From Diorhabda sublineata (Eukaryota; Arthropoda; Insecta; Coleoptera; Chrysomelidae): a stretch of 64,000 nucleotides of DNA. Location: the NCBI RefSeq assembly GCF_026230105.1, contig NC_079476.1:11980709-12044708 (forward strand). Direction: 5' to 3'. A program made the translations under genes and the position numbers. Below the pieces are notes generated by a model, which was not told where the DNA came from, did not search any database, and was given only the letters and a program-made list of their open reading frames with translations. Within the stretch, counting starts at the first letter, position 1. The number at the start of each line of letters is the position of its first letter. This document shows, one piece after another, positions 46,024 through 54,649 of the stretch.

Positions 46024-46104
46024 AAGCATCACTTGACCTTGGCTCAAGAATTGGCGTATGTACGTCTTATGGGATTGATCAATCCTATAGGTGAACTATT
46101 CTTG

Positions 46105-46113
46105 GGTTATCCC
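46105..46113. repeat. target-site duplication of the P-like element, right
   Basis: Second copy of ggttatccc; see the left copy at 42137. Confidence 0.8.
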
Positions 46114-46292
46114 CATATATTCTGAAGCTTCTTCCTACTACCTTTCACTAATTCATAATGTTGGTGTTATTTGGATGCTAATATTTTTAAACTCTGTGGC
46201 TTTCTTCAGCTTCATAATTTCAACCATTTTTACTTTGAAAGTACCAACTTCATTCCTGTATTTTGCATACAAGTCAATCAACTGTTTCATGT
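46114..46292 (-). pseudogene. Myb/SANT-like DNA-binding domain fragment
   Basis: On the minus strand 46290-46155 reads M-K-Q-L-I-D-L-Y-A-K-Y-R-N-E-V-G-T-F, then E-I-M-K-L-K-K-A-T then I-S-I-Q-I-T-P-T. This resembles the trihelix/Myb-SANT domains that accompany Harbinger elements or occur in small host regulators. It is cut on one side by the LTR fragment (46293) and ends in a stop shortly after the domain. Confidence 0.45.
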
Positions 46293-46437
46293 TGTTTCGT
46301 TGTTTATTGTTTTTATATGTTTTATTAAAACTATTTATTTACTAGTAGTTTTATTTATTAGCACTTTCATTATCATGTTTTCAATCTACCATGTTCTTAT
46401 CACTGTGCTATCTTCTTCTTTTTTCTATCCCTTGACA
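46293..46437 (-). repeat. LTR fragment of the gypsy family at 59.4-61.9 kb
   Basis: About 145 bp align with 61779-61925, both starting tgtttcgttgtttattg and sharing actagtagttttatttatta. Identity is about 80-85 percent by eye. No internal gypsy sequence accompanies it, so it is a solo LTR or LTR remnant; it stops where a possible hAT element starts. Confidence 0.7.
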
Positions 46438-46570
46438 GGACTAGGGATATTCGATATAAATCGATGCATCGAAAACATCGATGTTTACAATGCAATACAT
46501 CGAATCGATCCGATGTTTGAAAAGCTATCGATATACTCGATGAATCGATGTTTTTTCATAAAACATCGAA
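46436..46570 (+). mobile_element. possible hAT 5' end rich in ATCGAT motifs
   Basis: The sequence caggactagggatattcgat fits a hAT-type terminus (CAG followed by a short G-rich word). Eight CGAT words follow in about 110 bp, including atcgatgcatcga and atcgatccgat. Such clusters near the ends of ZBED-type hAT elements would act as transposase binding sites. The matching 3' terminus was not found. Confidence 0.4.
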
Positions 46571-47248
46571 TCCAGGATAACCAGTTCATTTCACAAAAAC
46601 ATAGACGTTTGACCACTAATATTTTACCTAAAATCTTTTATTTCTAATTTTTGTTTTCAACTTAAAATAGTTAACAACGTGTGTCGTCAGTCGTGTGACG
46701 AGTACTGCGTTCTTCAGAAAATCAGAAATGATGTTCCTATGTCTGATGATGATATGGTTATGATGGTATCACTGCGCATGTGACAGTAACTAATAAAAGC
46801 GTGTTAAAAAAACTGTTTTTCTAAACTTGAAAACATTAAATTGCATTTGGTTTTGTGGAACGAATTCGAAATAAGAATGAATAGTGTATAATTGTATATT
46901 AATATACCTACTCATTACAATAAAATCTCAGCACATAACCTAACCTTTTCGATCGGACTGAGGTAAGTAATGATGTAATTATGCTGTAGTTTATTTTTAA
47001 TAAGATGTCAACAAGAGTAACAGCAAATTTGATAAGTTTCTGAATGACAGAATACCTAAATATTTGTCAGTAATTATGAGATTAGTAAATTATATTACCT
47101 GTAACACACACATTGTTTATTTATCTATCTACATCTTATCTCTGAATTCGTGTAAATATGGATGAAATTAGAAAATCTATTCATCATCTAATTATTATTA
47201 GTTTGGATCTTTCTCAAATTGTTACTGTTACCTGTTGTCACTATGTTA
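46571..47248. other. non-coding stretch, possible hAT leader
   Basis: A possible splice donor (gactgag/gtaagt) lies at about 46961, in a taacctaacc-containing segment. It could be the untranslated first exon of the hAT gene whose last exon is at 51041. No coding frame here. Confidence 0.3.
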
Positions 47249-47381
47249 TTAAATTATTATTATCTACAGTGCAGGCAGCCTAAGGCTGTTAGCGCCCCCT
47301 TAAGATTAATGAGTACAATTAGTTTATTATTGTTAAAGTTTTACATATTATACGTATTGTTATTATAGCCAGTAGTTTATA

Positions 47382-48752
47382 TCACAAACGAGTGCGCAAA
47401 TATGAGTCAAGTCTATTTTTGAATTGATTTATTGTTTCTGAGTTGATGACTTCTTCAGGTAGCATATTCCACTGTTCCTCTAATCGGTTGCTGATGAAAT
47501 GTTTTCTAGGATTGGAATGACATCTGTCTTTTGATAACTTTGAGCTATGGCCACGCAGGTTGGTGTTTTGATTAAAGGCATAAATATCTTTTAAAGCATT
47601 ACACTTGTATATTTGTTTCACAATTTTAAAAGTTTCTATAAGATCTCCTCTTAAACGTCTGTCTTCTAGTCTAGATAGATTCAGTCTGATCAACCTTTCC
47701 TCATAGGACAATCCATAAAAACCAGTGAGTAGGATTTTTGTGGCCCTTCTTTGCGTCTTCTCTAAAAGATCAATATCTTTTTGGAAGTAAGGTGACCAGA
47801 TCTGGAATCCAAACTCCAAAATAGGGCGTATGTAAGATTTGTACATTTTGACGAAGAGCTCTGTTGTGATGTGTACACATGCTTTTTTTATTAGATAAAT
47901 TAATGAATTGGCCCTTTTAACAATTTTGATGATTTGTGACTCCCACTTTAAGTTGTCGGTAATAGTGACACCTAAATCTTCTTGAACAGACACCACCTTC
48001 AGTGGGCTACCATTTATTAGATATTCTATATTTGGATTGGTTCTTCCAATGTGAAGCACAGTACATTTTTGTATATTTAGGTTTAATAACCACTTTTTGG
48101 TCCAGTTGAAAATGTTCGTTAAATCATTCTGTATGGTTTCACCACTTGTAAGAGGATTGTTAGATATCTTGGTATCATCGGCATATGAGCTTTTTGTTGA
48201 CTGAATTAATGACAGCAGGTCTGTGGTGTACAAGATAAAAAGTACTGGGCCGAGCACTGAACCCTGTGGTACTCCGCTAACAACATTTCCAAATTCTGAT
48301 ACTTTTTGCCCAACTCTAACGTAGAATTTTCTGTCAGTCAAAAATGACTCAATCCAGGATAACAGTTTTCCAATTCCAAGATGCTCCAGTTTTATCAGAA
48401 GTCGTTTAATTGGGACCTTGTCAAAGGCCATCTCAAAATCGAGATATACATCATCAATTGGATTTCCTTTGTCCCATTCCTTAGTCCAAACTTCTAAATT
48501 AAGAAGCAGATTAGTGGTGACTGACCTTCCAGGGGTAAAGCCATGTTGTTTGGCAGGCAGAATATTTTCTTCATCCATGAACTTCAGTAACTCATCCACT
48601 TTTATTCTTTCCATAATCTTACATGGGACTGATGTAAGGCTAATGGCTCTGTAGTTGGAGGCTATCTTTTTATCACCTTTCTTGTGTATGGGGGTTACTG
48701 AGGCCATTTTCCAATCTCTTGGTAGTTGTCCAGACTCAAGCGAAGTCTGCAT
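47382..48752 (-). CDS. LINE ORF2 reverse transcriptase
   Basis: A 456-codon open frame containing the full palm and thumb. Landmarks: T-P-I-H-K-K-G-D (about 25-32), N-Y-R-A-I-S-L-T-S, Q-H-G-F-T-P-G-R-S, D-F-E-M-A-F-D-K-V (first catalytic Asp), S-G-V-P-Q-G-S-V-L-G-P, and S-Y-A-D-D-T-K-I with the aspartate pair. The C-terminal P-E-E-V-I-N-S-E-T-I-N-Q-F-K-N-R-L ends the protein. All RT catalytic residues are present, but the upstream ORF2 frameshifts prevent a full product. It copies element RNA at the nicked target. Confidence 0.9.
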   Translation of the reverse strand: MQTSLESGQLPRDWKMASVTPIHKKGDKKIASNYRAISLTSVPCKIMERIKVDELLKFMDEENILPAKQHGFTPGRSVTTNLLLNLEVWTKEWDKGNPIDDVYLDFEMAFDKVPIKRLLIKLEHLGIGKLLSWIESFLTDRKFYVRVGQKVSEFGNVVSGVPQGSVLGPVLFILYTTDLLSLIQSTKSSYADDTKISNNPLTSGETIQNDLTNIFNWTKKWLLNLNIQKCTVLHIGRTNPNIEYLINGSPLKVVSVQEDLGVTITDNLKWESQIIKIVKRANSLIYLIKKACVHITTELFVKMYKSYIRPILEFGFQIWSPYFQKDIDLLEKTQRRATKILLTGFYGLSYEERLIRLNLSRLEDRRLRGDLIETFKIVKQIYKCNALKDIYAFNQNTNLRGHSSKLSKDRCHSNPRKHFISNRLEEQWNMLPEEVINSETINQFKNRLDSYLRTRL

Positions 48753-49510
48753 TAATAAACATAAAGGATGGGACAGGCTCTGCCAACAATTTTTTAGGAA
48801 ATATGGACTGATGCAGTCTGGACCTGGACCTTCTTAAATTCTTCAAGGTTTTTTCCAATTTTTCAACTGCAAACTCGATACTGTCAAAGGACCTCTCTAC
48901 TCTTGGCAGTTCGTCAAAGGCTGGAAGTTCATCTAGCGCTTCAGTAACATACTGCTTACAAAACCGGTCTCTGAATACATTTGCGACAGCTCTCGCGTCT
49001 TGTACTGTATGATTCTCATCAGAGTTGATAATATAAGGAACAGATGATTTTGAACAAATTTGTTTCCTGATGTGACTGTAGAATGTCTTTGGGCTTCCAG
49101 TAGCAATGTTTATTTCATACTGTCGCCGAGATTGTCTTATTTTGGCTGTTAATTGGTTATTATTAAGTCTAGCGAGCAAAACTTTCTTCTGATCTGATTC
49201 TGGCATGTTCGTCCCATAATCTACGCTTTTCTTCTATGACTTTAATTATCTCTCCAGTTATCCAAGGTTTGTTAAGTGACTTTTTACTTCTTGGTGCCCG
49301 AAAGGGTATATGCTTATCTATTGCCATGTCAATTATTGTTTTCAATTGATTCCACTTATCTTCGACCGACTCTGCTACTAGAATATTTTCAGGATTGTAA
49401 TTGCTAATAAATTGATTGATAGAGTTAAAGTCTGCTTTCCAGAAATTTCTTTGTCGCTGTTGAGGCAAAATTCCTTTTTGACACTGCACTTGTAGGTTGA
49501 CGAGTAACAC
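48736..49510 (-). pseudogene. LINE ORF2 linker between endonuclease and RT
   Basis: Two overlapping frames (49169-49510 and 48736-49206) cover the spacer region. It includes K-S-L-N-K-P-W-I-T-G-E-I, a widely conserved K-P-W block in Jockey-group ORF2, then P-K-T-F-Y-S-H-I-R-K before the RT. A frameshift near 49190 separates them and another near 48745 leads to the RT frame. Confidence 0.75.
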
Positions 49511-50075
49511 CGATCACTTTTACCTATTGGTGGACAATATTCAATTTTGGTTACTAAATTTTCGTCGTTACTGAGAACTAAATCCAGTAAAGAGGGTTCT
49601 TGCATTCCTCTGTATCTAGTGGGCCTGTCAACATGCTGGAACAAATTACTTTCAGTATACATAGAAGTAAAGAGACTACGTTTCATTTCTGGGCTCACCT
49701 AGTATTGGCCAGCTTAGGTTTGGTAAGTTGAAATCCCCCATGACAAGGATGTTTTCAGTAAATGATGCTGCCTTAATACTTTCATAAAATTGCCTATCAT
49801 TTTCTAGCAAAGAGTTTGGTGGTCTATAAACTCCTACCATCATAAGCCTTACCTCAGCTATTTGAATTTTAATCCACAGTGCTTCGTATGGGCTTAAATT
49901 TTCAGTGCTGACATCACTCGAAATAACTTTTAGTCCTTGGTAGCATTTCGAAACATATATGGCGACCCCTCCATAACCATCAAAGCGATCCTTTCTGAAC
50001 AAAGAGTAGTTATCAACATTTACTAACGTGCCTGGTATTGATTGATTTAGCCATGTTTCTGTGAGAACTACTGCT
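49510..50075 (-). pseudogene. LINE ORF2 endonuclease domain
   Basis: In successive phases the domain reads L-T-E-T-W-L (near 50065, with the catalytic Glu), Y-G-G-V-A-I-Y-V-S-K, G-V-Y-R-P-P-N-S and V-M-G-D-F-N-L-P-N (metal-binding Asp/Asn). After a phase change near 49690 it continues into L-L-D-L-V-L-S-N-D and P-P-I-G-K-S-D-R-C (the S-D-H position has R in place of H). It nicks target DNA in intact elements. At least two frameshifts are present. Confidence 0.8.
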
Positions 50076-50116
50076 GTTTTTTTTCTCTATTTCTACTACT
50101 AACTGATCAAATTTAG

Positions 50117-50806
50117 TCATAAGTACATTAGTATTGGTGTATAATATTGATATATCCATAAGTCCCTAAGATACTGCCTTTGGGCTGGGGTCTGGTCGGA
50201 ATATATACGTAGTCTATTGTTTTTGACCTTGTTCTTATCCTTAAGTATTGAAATCGCTTGTTCTTTTGTTTCCAGCACAACTTTTAGAGGCCTTATCTTA
50301 TTGGCTTCAGAAGTCTTCCCCAATCGGAAGCACTTTGTGTTTATTGTGATGTTACCTCCAACGGTCTCTTGCAATATTTCCTTGACACTATTAATGTCTT
50401 CCTCTTGCTTAGCTTTAACATCTCTAGCTTTTGATTCTGGTAAGTTAAATATAACAATGTTTTTGGCACGCTCTTCGCGCTCCATCATTTCATTGATGAG
50501 CTCTTCTCGATCAAAGTTTGATGCTGGTTGCACATGTTGGCTTTGATATGTTTGAAGCATTTGCCTGAGGCTTTTCATCTCGTCTTGCAACACAACAATC
50601 AATTGTTTAAGCTCCGGGATCTGGCCGATATTTGCTTTACAAGCTGGACAGTAGAACGTTAGATGCCTGGTTCCTTTTAGGGCCATGCAGCGAGTCTCAG
50701 TAGTAGATAATTTCGAGCAGGGGCCACAAAACTTTGTGGCACAACCATTACACTTAAAAATTTCATCCTGTCCATAAGTTTTGTTGCACTGGGAGCAGTT
50801 ATTCAT
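50117..50806 (-). CDS. LINE ORF1 with PHD-like zinc finger
   Basis: ATG-started, 229 codons. Residues about 4-56 carry C-S-Q-C, F-K-C-N-G-C, F-C-G-P-C and F-Y-C-P-A-C, the spaced cysteine pairs of a PHD-type finger found in ORF1 of many CR1/Jockey-group elements. A helical segment follows (about 65-90), then E-R-A-K-N-I-V-I-F-N-L-P-E-S at about 112-125, the start of an RRM-like ORF1 core. The end L-R-D-L before I-Y-Q-Y suggests the true C-terminus lies near 50160. ORF1 binds the element RNA. Confidence 0.8.
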   Translation of the reverse strand: MNNCSQCNKTYGQDEIFKCNGCATKFCGPCSKLSTTETRCMALKGTRHLTFYCPACKANIGQIPELKQLIVVLQDEMKSLRQMLQTYQSQHVQPASNFDREELINEMMEREERAKNIVIFNLPESKARDVKAKQEEDINSVKEILQETVGGNITINTKCFRLGKTSEANKIRPLKVVLETKEQAISILKDKNKVKNNRLRIYSDQTPAQRQYLRDLWIYQYYTPILMYL

Positions 50807-51040
50807 TTTGTCCTAACCTCAAAACTACAAACTTTTTTTGCGACGAAAATTGGAATTTTTTCAACAGAACTATAACTGTTTCGAGCTTTAGAATGCAGTT
50901 ATTGACGGTAAACTTCAAAAGTCTCTTTTAATAGTAGTTACAACAGTTGTTTTTGGAATTGCAATTAAAACACGTGTACTCATGTAAACATAATCTAAAC
51001 ATTAATGGAATTAAATTTAAAATTTATTTGTCTTTTCATA

Positions 51041-51225
51041 GTAATGCGACAACAGTCTGTCAGGCTGTTTTGAAAATCAAGGAAATGATGAAAACTACTG
51101 TACAAAATGAGTCCGGTGAATCTGATTCTTCAGGTCATTCAGAAAAACTAGAAGATAAATTTTCGCTGTGGGAAGATCACCACAAATTGGTCCGTCCACA
51201 AGAGCTGGAAAATGGTGAACACTGA
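51041..51225 (+). pseudogene. possible hAT (ZBED-type) transposase last exon
   Basis: It starts after an acceptor-like tcttttcatag at 51040. The translation contains V-L-K-I-K-E-M-M, an acidic Ser-rich linker and F-S-L-W-E-D-H-H-K-L-V. Such a linker followed by S-L-W before a short acidic tail is typical for the C-terminus of ZBED-like hAT transposases as I recall them. The dimerisation domain and catalytic core are not found. The CR1-type LINE sits directly upstream, so the gene appears split. Confidence 0.4.
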
Positions 51226-51229
51226 CGAT

Positions 51230-51700
51230 TTTATCTGTTCCAAGTTTTTATGAGATTTTTTTGTATTAATAATTGTGGGAAGAAGTTTTTCTGTAGTAAT
51301 AGGAAGTTTAATCTTCACAAGGTGATTTAAAAATAATTGGATGGGAGCATATGCTAACTAGGTAGGTAGAAGAGTATCAAGATATTCAAGTAAATACTAC
51401 GATAGTTCATCTAGACGTTTCATTTTTTTAAGCATGTTTTTAGAGATATTCATTCATACTTCTCTACAAAACTATTTGACTGGCGATAAAGAAGGATAGA
51501 AAACTCCAAATCAAAATTCCATGATTTAGTAAAATTTCTAAATTCTATACTGTTATAGGGAACATTATCAGCATAGAAGATATTAGGAACACCAAATTTA
51601 GAATCAAATCCTTACAATGTTTGATCTTAGTAAAAGTTGTCTTATTGTCAACAATTAACAAATAGCTTTTGGACTGGTAATAAAAAAAGTCAGAAAATAA
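51230..51700. other. non-coding stretch
   Basis: AT-rich; no gene, RNA or repeat recognised. Confidence 0.4.
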
Positions 51701-51704
51701 TATT

Positions 51705-51850
51705 TGCCACGGTCTTTGGGGGGGCGTATATAAATTACGTTAGGTGTTCAAGGGGGGGAGGGGGTCAAGTTAAATCTTTCCAGATCTCACTTGGGGAGAG
51801 GGGGGTTTTAACAAATATCACGTATTTTTTTTTCAATAGAAAACTATGTA
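51705..51850. mobile_element. G-rich repeat fragment with a ataaattacgt end
   Basis: It contains gggggggcgtatataaattacg, then two G-rich runs (aagggggggagggggtcaag and ggggagaggggggtt). A related piece lies inverted at about 59315-59395. I recall that gggggcgtccataaattacgt marks a repeat family widespread in arthropods. Confidence 0.5.
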
Positions 51851-51899
51851 AAATTGTGTGAAAGTAAAGTTAAATTGAAGAAGGAAATTTTTCTAGAAT

Positions 51900-52145
51900 A
51901 AAAATATATGTGAAATTTTACACAATGGTGTTTGTCGTACTAGCCCGAACTCTGCAGAGTAGCACAATAGCTCTCCGATTGTTTAAGTGCTTTCGACCAG
52001 CCGTATCGATAAGCGCGACTCGATGAACGTCGCAGCGTAAAGAACCGAGTAACAGCGACGCAAGTACAGGTCCTATAACCTGCTTTGTTGATGCCCGCAC
52101 ATATTTTATTTAACAACTTTTTTGATACGATTTTAATGATAAAAT
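51900..52145. other. GC-richer leader before an unclassified gene
   Basis: About 51935-52090 has a more balanced base composition than the flanks and directly precedes the ATG at 52146. It may be its promoter or 5' leader; no element could be pinned down. Confidence 0.3.
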
Positions 52146-52342
52146 ATGAGTTTTCAAGAATATTATAAGCTTATGTTAAAAGACACATCTACAAGACAAA
52201 GAAATGCTGTCAAGAAGAAGTGGTAAAGTTATGGAACATAGCAAAACAAAAGTTTCCAAAGAAAGAAGATTTGGTGAAACATATTCAGCATGAGATTGAT
52301 CAGCTTCTAAGAGAAGCAGCGAAAAAAAGGTCTCTCTCTAAG
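52146..52342 (+). CDS. unclassified multi-exon coding unit, exon 1
   Basis: From the ATG it reads M-S-F-Q-E-Y-Y-K-L-M-L-K, then N-A-V-K-K-K. After a phase change near 52220 it continues V-K-L-W-N-I-A-K-Q-K-F-P-K-K-E-D-L-V-K-H and ends K-R-S-L-S-K at a donor (aag/gtaggt). The K-L-W-N-I-A-x-x-K-x-P segment suggests a small helical DNA-binding region, but no family is certain. The frameshift may be real or an error. Confidence 0.45.
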
Positions 52343-52385
52343 GTAGGTTAGATACCTCTATTTATTTATGCTATAAATTTAATTT

Positions 52386-52470
52386 TAATGCATCTAAATG
52401 TTCTTGATTTTAGGTCCTTTAGCTATTTTAGAGACCTAAAATCAAGAAAATTTAGATGCATTGATATATC
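52386..52470. repeat. hairpin element in the intron, copy B of a dispersed repeat
   Basis: taatgcatctaaatgttc then ttgattttaggtc at 52386-52416 pairs with gacctaaaatcaagaa then atttagatgcatt at 52431-52460; loop about 14 bp. The right arm and its continuation to 52505 match 37619-37690. It is a small fold-back element located in the intron between exons 1 and 2. Confidence 0.75.
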
Positions 52471-52649
52471 AAAAGGTCTAAGAAATAAGAAATGGGAGAA
52501 ATTTAATTTTATGTACAATATATTTCAAGATTGTGCTGAGGAGAAAAAAATATAGATTTTCTTAGCGGAAAGTTAAAAAATGCATAATTTTGTTCTAAAC
52601 GTCTCTAATTTGTGAATCTTGAGTCTTTATAATGATACATTTATTCAAG

Positions 52650-52848
52650 GGAAACACTCGGAGCTCTGATAATGTTTCAACACAAGTTGATACAAGCGCT
52701 CAAGGTATGTCAAACTTAGAATACGCGAGTCAAACTGAAATTAACATCCAGATTATTCAACATGAGGAATCAGTGACTCAAAATGAGATTTCTCACTATA
52801 ATCAGCGACCTATGGATCAAGATTACGATAATGAACCTCAACAGGCAG
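52650..52848 (+). CDS. unclassified multi-exon coding unit, exon 2
   Basis: It is bounded by acceptor attcaag (52649) and donor cag/gttag (52849). The product is polar and Gln/Asn/Ser-rich (A-S-Q-T-E-I-N-I-Q-I-I-Q), a low-complexity linker. Open throughout, no known domain. Confidence 0.45.
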
Positions 52849-52908
52849 GTTAGTGTTTACCTTTTTTTGTATGTGTAACATTTTCTTTATTTTTTCTTTC
52901 CCCTACAG

Positions 52909-53118
52909 GTGCTACATAACGGAAAATTCAGCGACGATGAGAGATGAGAAGTTGCGGCAAGAAATTGATAATTTTGAAAAACAGCTCAAATCTAAGGAAA
53001 ACCAAAGAGTATACTCGATGAATAGAAAAAATATACCTAGACGTCCGCGCTTGGAGGAAGAGCAGTCTGAATTGCTGAAAACTATTAGTGATTTAGCTAT
53101 GTTTGGTGCATCAGCTGA
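52909..53118 (+). CDS. unclassified multi-exon coding unit, exon 3, left of the BEL insertion
   Basis: It starts after ccctacag. The open phase reads E-N-S-A-T-M-R-D-E-K-L-R, a charged helical segment, then S-E-L-L-K-T-I-S-D-L-A-M-F-G-A-S-A and is cut at 53118 by the BEL/Pao LTR. Across the element it resumes at 59107 through one copy of the duplicated gctga: A-E-E-R-R-R-C-E. I recall insect and cnidarian uncharacterised, probably transposon-derived proteins with this F-G-x-x-A-x-E-R-R-R-x-E block, but no named function. Confidence 0.6.
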
Positions 53119-53352
53119 TGTTAGTGTTGAATATCTCGAACGCAGCATATTTGACAGCTCGAACGCAAGTACGAGGTTGCCGCGAAAAAAGAAAAAAGAA
53201 GAAGAACATTGACATCAATAAAAAACTGTAATTGCTAATAGTTCTGTTCATAATTTTTAAAAAATTATTGTAAAAAATCTGTACTATCAAATATATTAAA
53301 TTTGTTACTTTTGAATACGTGAAATTCTCAAAATCTGCACGATCCCACAACA
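53119..53352 (+). repeat. BEL/Pao 5' LTR
   Basis: Begins tgttagtg, ends cccacaaca. It contains cgaggttgccgcgaaaaaag and aataaa (near 53217). It differs from the 3' LTR at two C positions (near 53137 and 53166). Confidence 0.95.
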
Positions 53353-53354
53353 TA

Positions 53355-53365
53355 TGGTCCTTCGA
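53355..53365 (+). promoter_or_regulatory. BEL/Pao primer-binding site
   Basis: tggtccttcga, two bases after the 5' LTR, is complementary to a tRNA 3' end of the form tcgaaggacca, as expected for tRNA-Arg-type primers used by BEL/Pao elements. Confidence 0.65.
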
Positions 53366-53699
53366 TGGTCGGATGGAACCTGCACGTGGCTGGACACAAA
53401 ATATTACTAAATATTCAACTACACACACCTACATCAAGATTCACTCAGGTCAGTGCCTTCCATTTTACCTATATTTCTAATTATTCATGAACAGTACTTC
53501 TACTTGACACATTTTATTTTCCACATTACAATTGCAACGTTTGTAGTGGGTTTCACTTTAACATATCTTTCCTTTGAAAAACTGCGAGTGATCCTAATCA
53601 TTACATATTTCTTATAATACTGAATCACAAAATTTGTTAGTTGAAATACTTATATAACTACTTACTTATTCGAAACATACATTGAACTTATTTCATACA

Positions 53700-54602
53700 A
53701 TGTCCAATCAAAACAAAATTAAACGTACTTCAGCAAAAAGCTCTTTAACAAAATTCACTAAATACTTTCAAACTATAAAGGATGATGATGATATAGATTT
53801 ACTTGATTTGCAACAACGCCTAACAAAGGCAGAAACACTTTTTGAAGACTTTCACAATGCGCAACTTGCTATCGAATCTGAAGATCCTGATTTTGAAATA
53901 AATTATGACACAGTACACTCTCCTGTGAGAGAACAATTTGAAAATGAATTTTATAAAATAACTTCTGCTGTTAAGAAATTCATTATGTTACACGAAACAC
54001 ATGAACATACAAGTATACATGGAAATGACAGTAATTATCCAAACAATACTACAATACATACAAATATTCGCTTACCACAACTAAATTTGCCCACATTTGA
54101 TGGCTCTTTAGACCAATGGTTGTTTTTTAGAGACAGTTTCAAGTCAATCATTCATGATAACTCTACAATGACAAATGTACAAAAATTTCATTATTTGAGG
54201 CTATCTGTTCAAGGTACAGCTGCAGACAAAATCAAATCATTACAAATTTGCGAAGCAAACTATAACATAACATGGAAGTTACTCTGTGATAGATTTGAAG
54301 ATAAACAATCTTTGATAAAAAATCACATAAAAAGTTTATTTCAATTACCCACACTAACAAAAGAATCTCATGAAGGTCTCAATTTTATTCTTGACAGTGT
54401 AGAGAAAAACCTCAATGCTTTAAATGTTTTAGAGAGACCAACAGATCATTGGGATGATTTACTTGTATACTTAATTACTACAAAATTTGATCATATCACC
54501 CATCGAGCATGGGAAACACGCAATGATGCTACTAAAATACCCACCTTGAAGGAATTATTAAAATTCATTGAGGAACGTTGTAGAGTCCTGCAACTCAAAT
54601 GA
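53700..54602 (+). CDS. BEL/Pao gag
   Basis: The ATG at 53700 (M-S-N-Q-N-K) opens about 300 codons. A helical N-terminus is followed by L-P-Q-L-N-L-P-T-F-D-G-S at about 122-133 and a W-L-F-F-R-D-S-F segment, the core of the BEL/Pao gag domain (DUF1759). Then come Y-L-R-L-S-V-Q-G-T-A and F-I-E-E-R-C. It forms the particle. The frame ends at a tga near 54600, and the knuckles lie in the next phase. Confidence 0.9.
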   Translation: MSNQNKIKRTSAKSSLTKFTKYFQTIKDDDDIDLLDLQQRLTKAETLFEDFHNAQLAIESEDPDFEINYDTVHSPVREQFENEFYKITSAVKKFIMLHETHEHTSIHGNDSNYPNNTTIHTNIRLPQLNLPTFDGSLDQWLFFRDSFKSIIHDNSTMTNVQKFHYLRLSVQGTAADKIKSLQICEANYNITWKLLCDRFEDKQSLIKNHIKSLFQLPTLTKESHEGLNFILDSVEKNLNALNVLERPTDHWDDLLVYLITTKFDHITHRAWETRNDATKIPTLKELLKFIEERCRVLQLK

Positions 54603-54649
54603 TGAACCTAAACGTAACCTTAAGTTTAATACTAACAAAGTCATTTGTA

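Larger units (their letters stand above)
42146..46104 (-). mobile_element. P-like DNA transposon with THAP-domain transposase, near-complete
   Basis: Terminal inverted repeats begin caagaatagttcacc at 42146 and end ggtgaactattcttg at 46104. A perfect 21-bp subterminal inverted repeat lies at 42223-42243 and 46003-46023, 77 and 81 bp from the ends. The same ggttatccc flanks both sides (42137-42145 and 46105-46113); a further shared c makes the exact target-duplication length 8 to 10 bp. Ends, subterminal repeats and duplication match P-element architecture. It encodes one two-exon transposase on the minus strand. Confidence 0.92.
47249..50870 (-). mobile_element. CR1/Jockey-type LINE, nearly full-length but broken
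   Basis: Minus-strand order: ORF1 with a PHD-like zinc finger, ORF2 endonuclease, then reverse transcriptase, then a short 3' tail ending in gataataataat near 47250-47262. A tail of short tandem repeats is typical of CR1-like elements. ORF2 is spread over at least five phases. It may be inserted in a hAT element, since hAT-like sequence lies on both sides. Confidence 0.85.

Noticed and set aside
46293..46437. Solo LTR with its own target duplication
   Set aside because: No matching 4-6 bp direct repeats flank it; its far end is cut by the following element.
51226..52640. 3' terminus of the possible hAT element
   Set aside because: No inverted partner of caggactaggg and no second CGAT cluster was found, so the element's right end is undefined.
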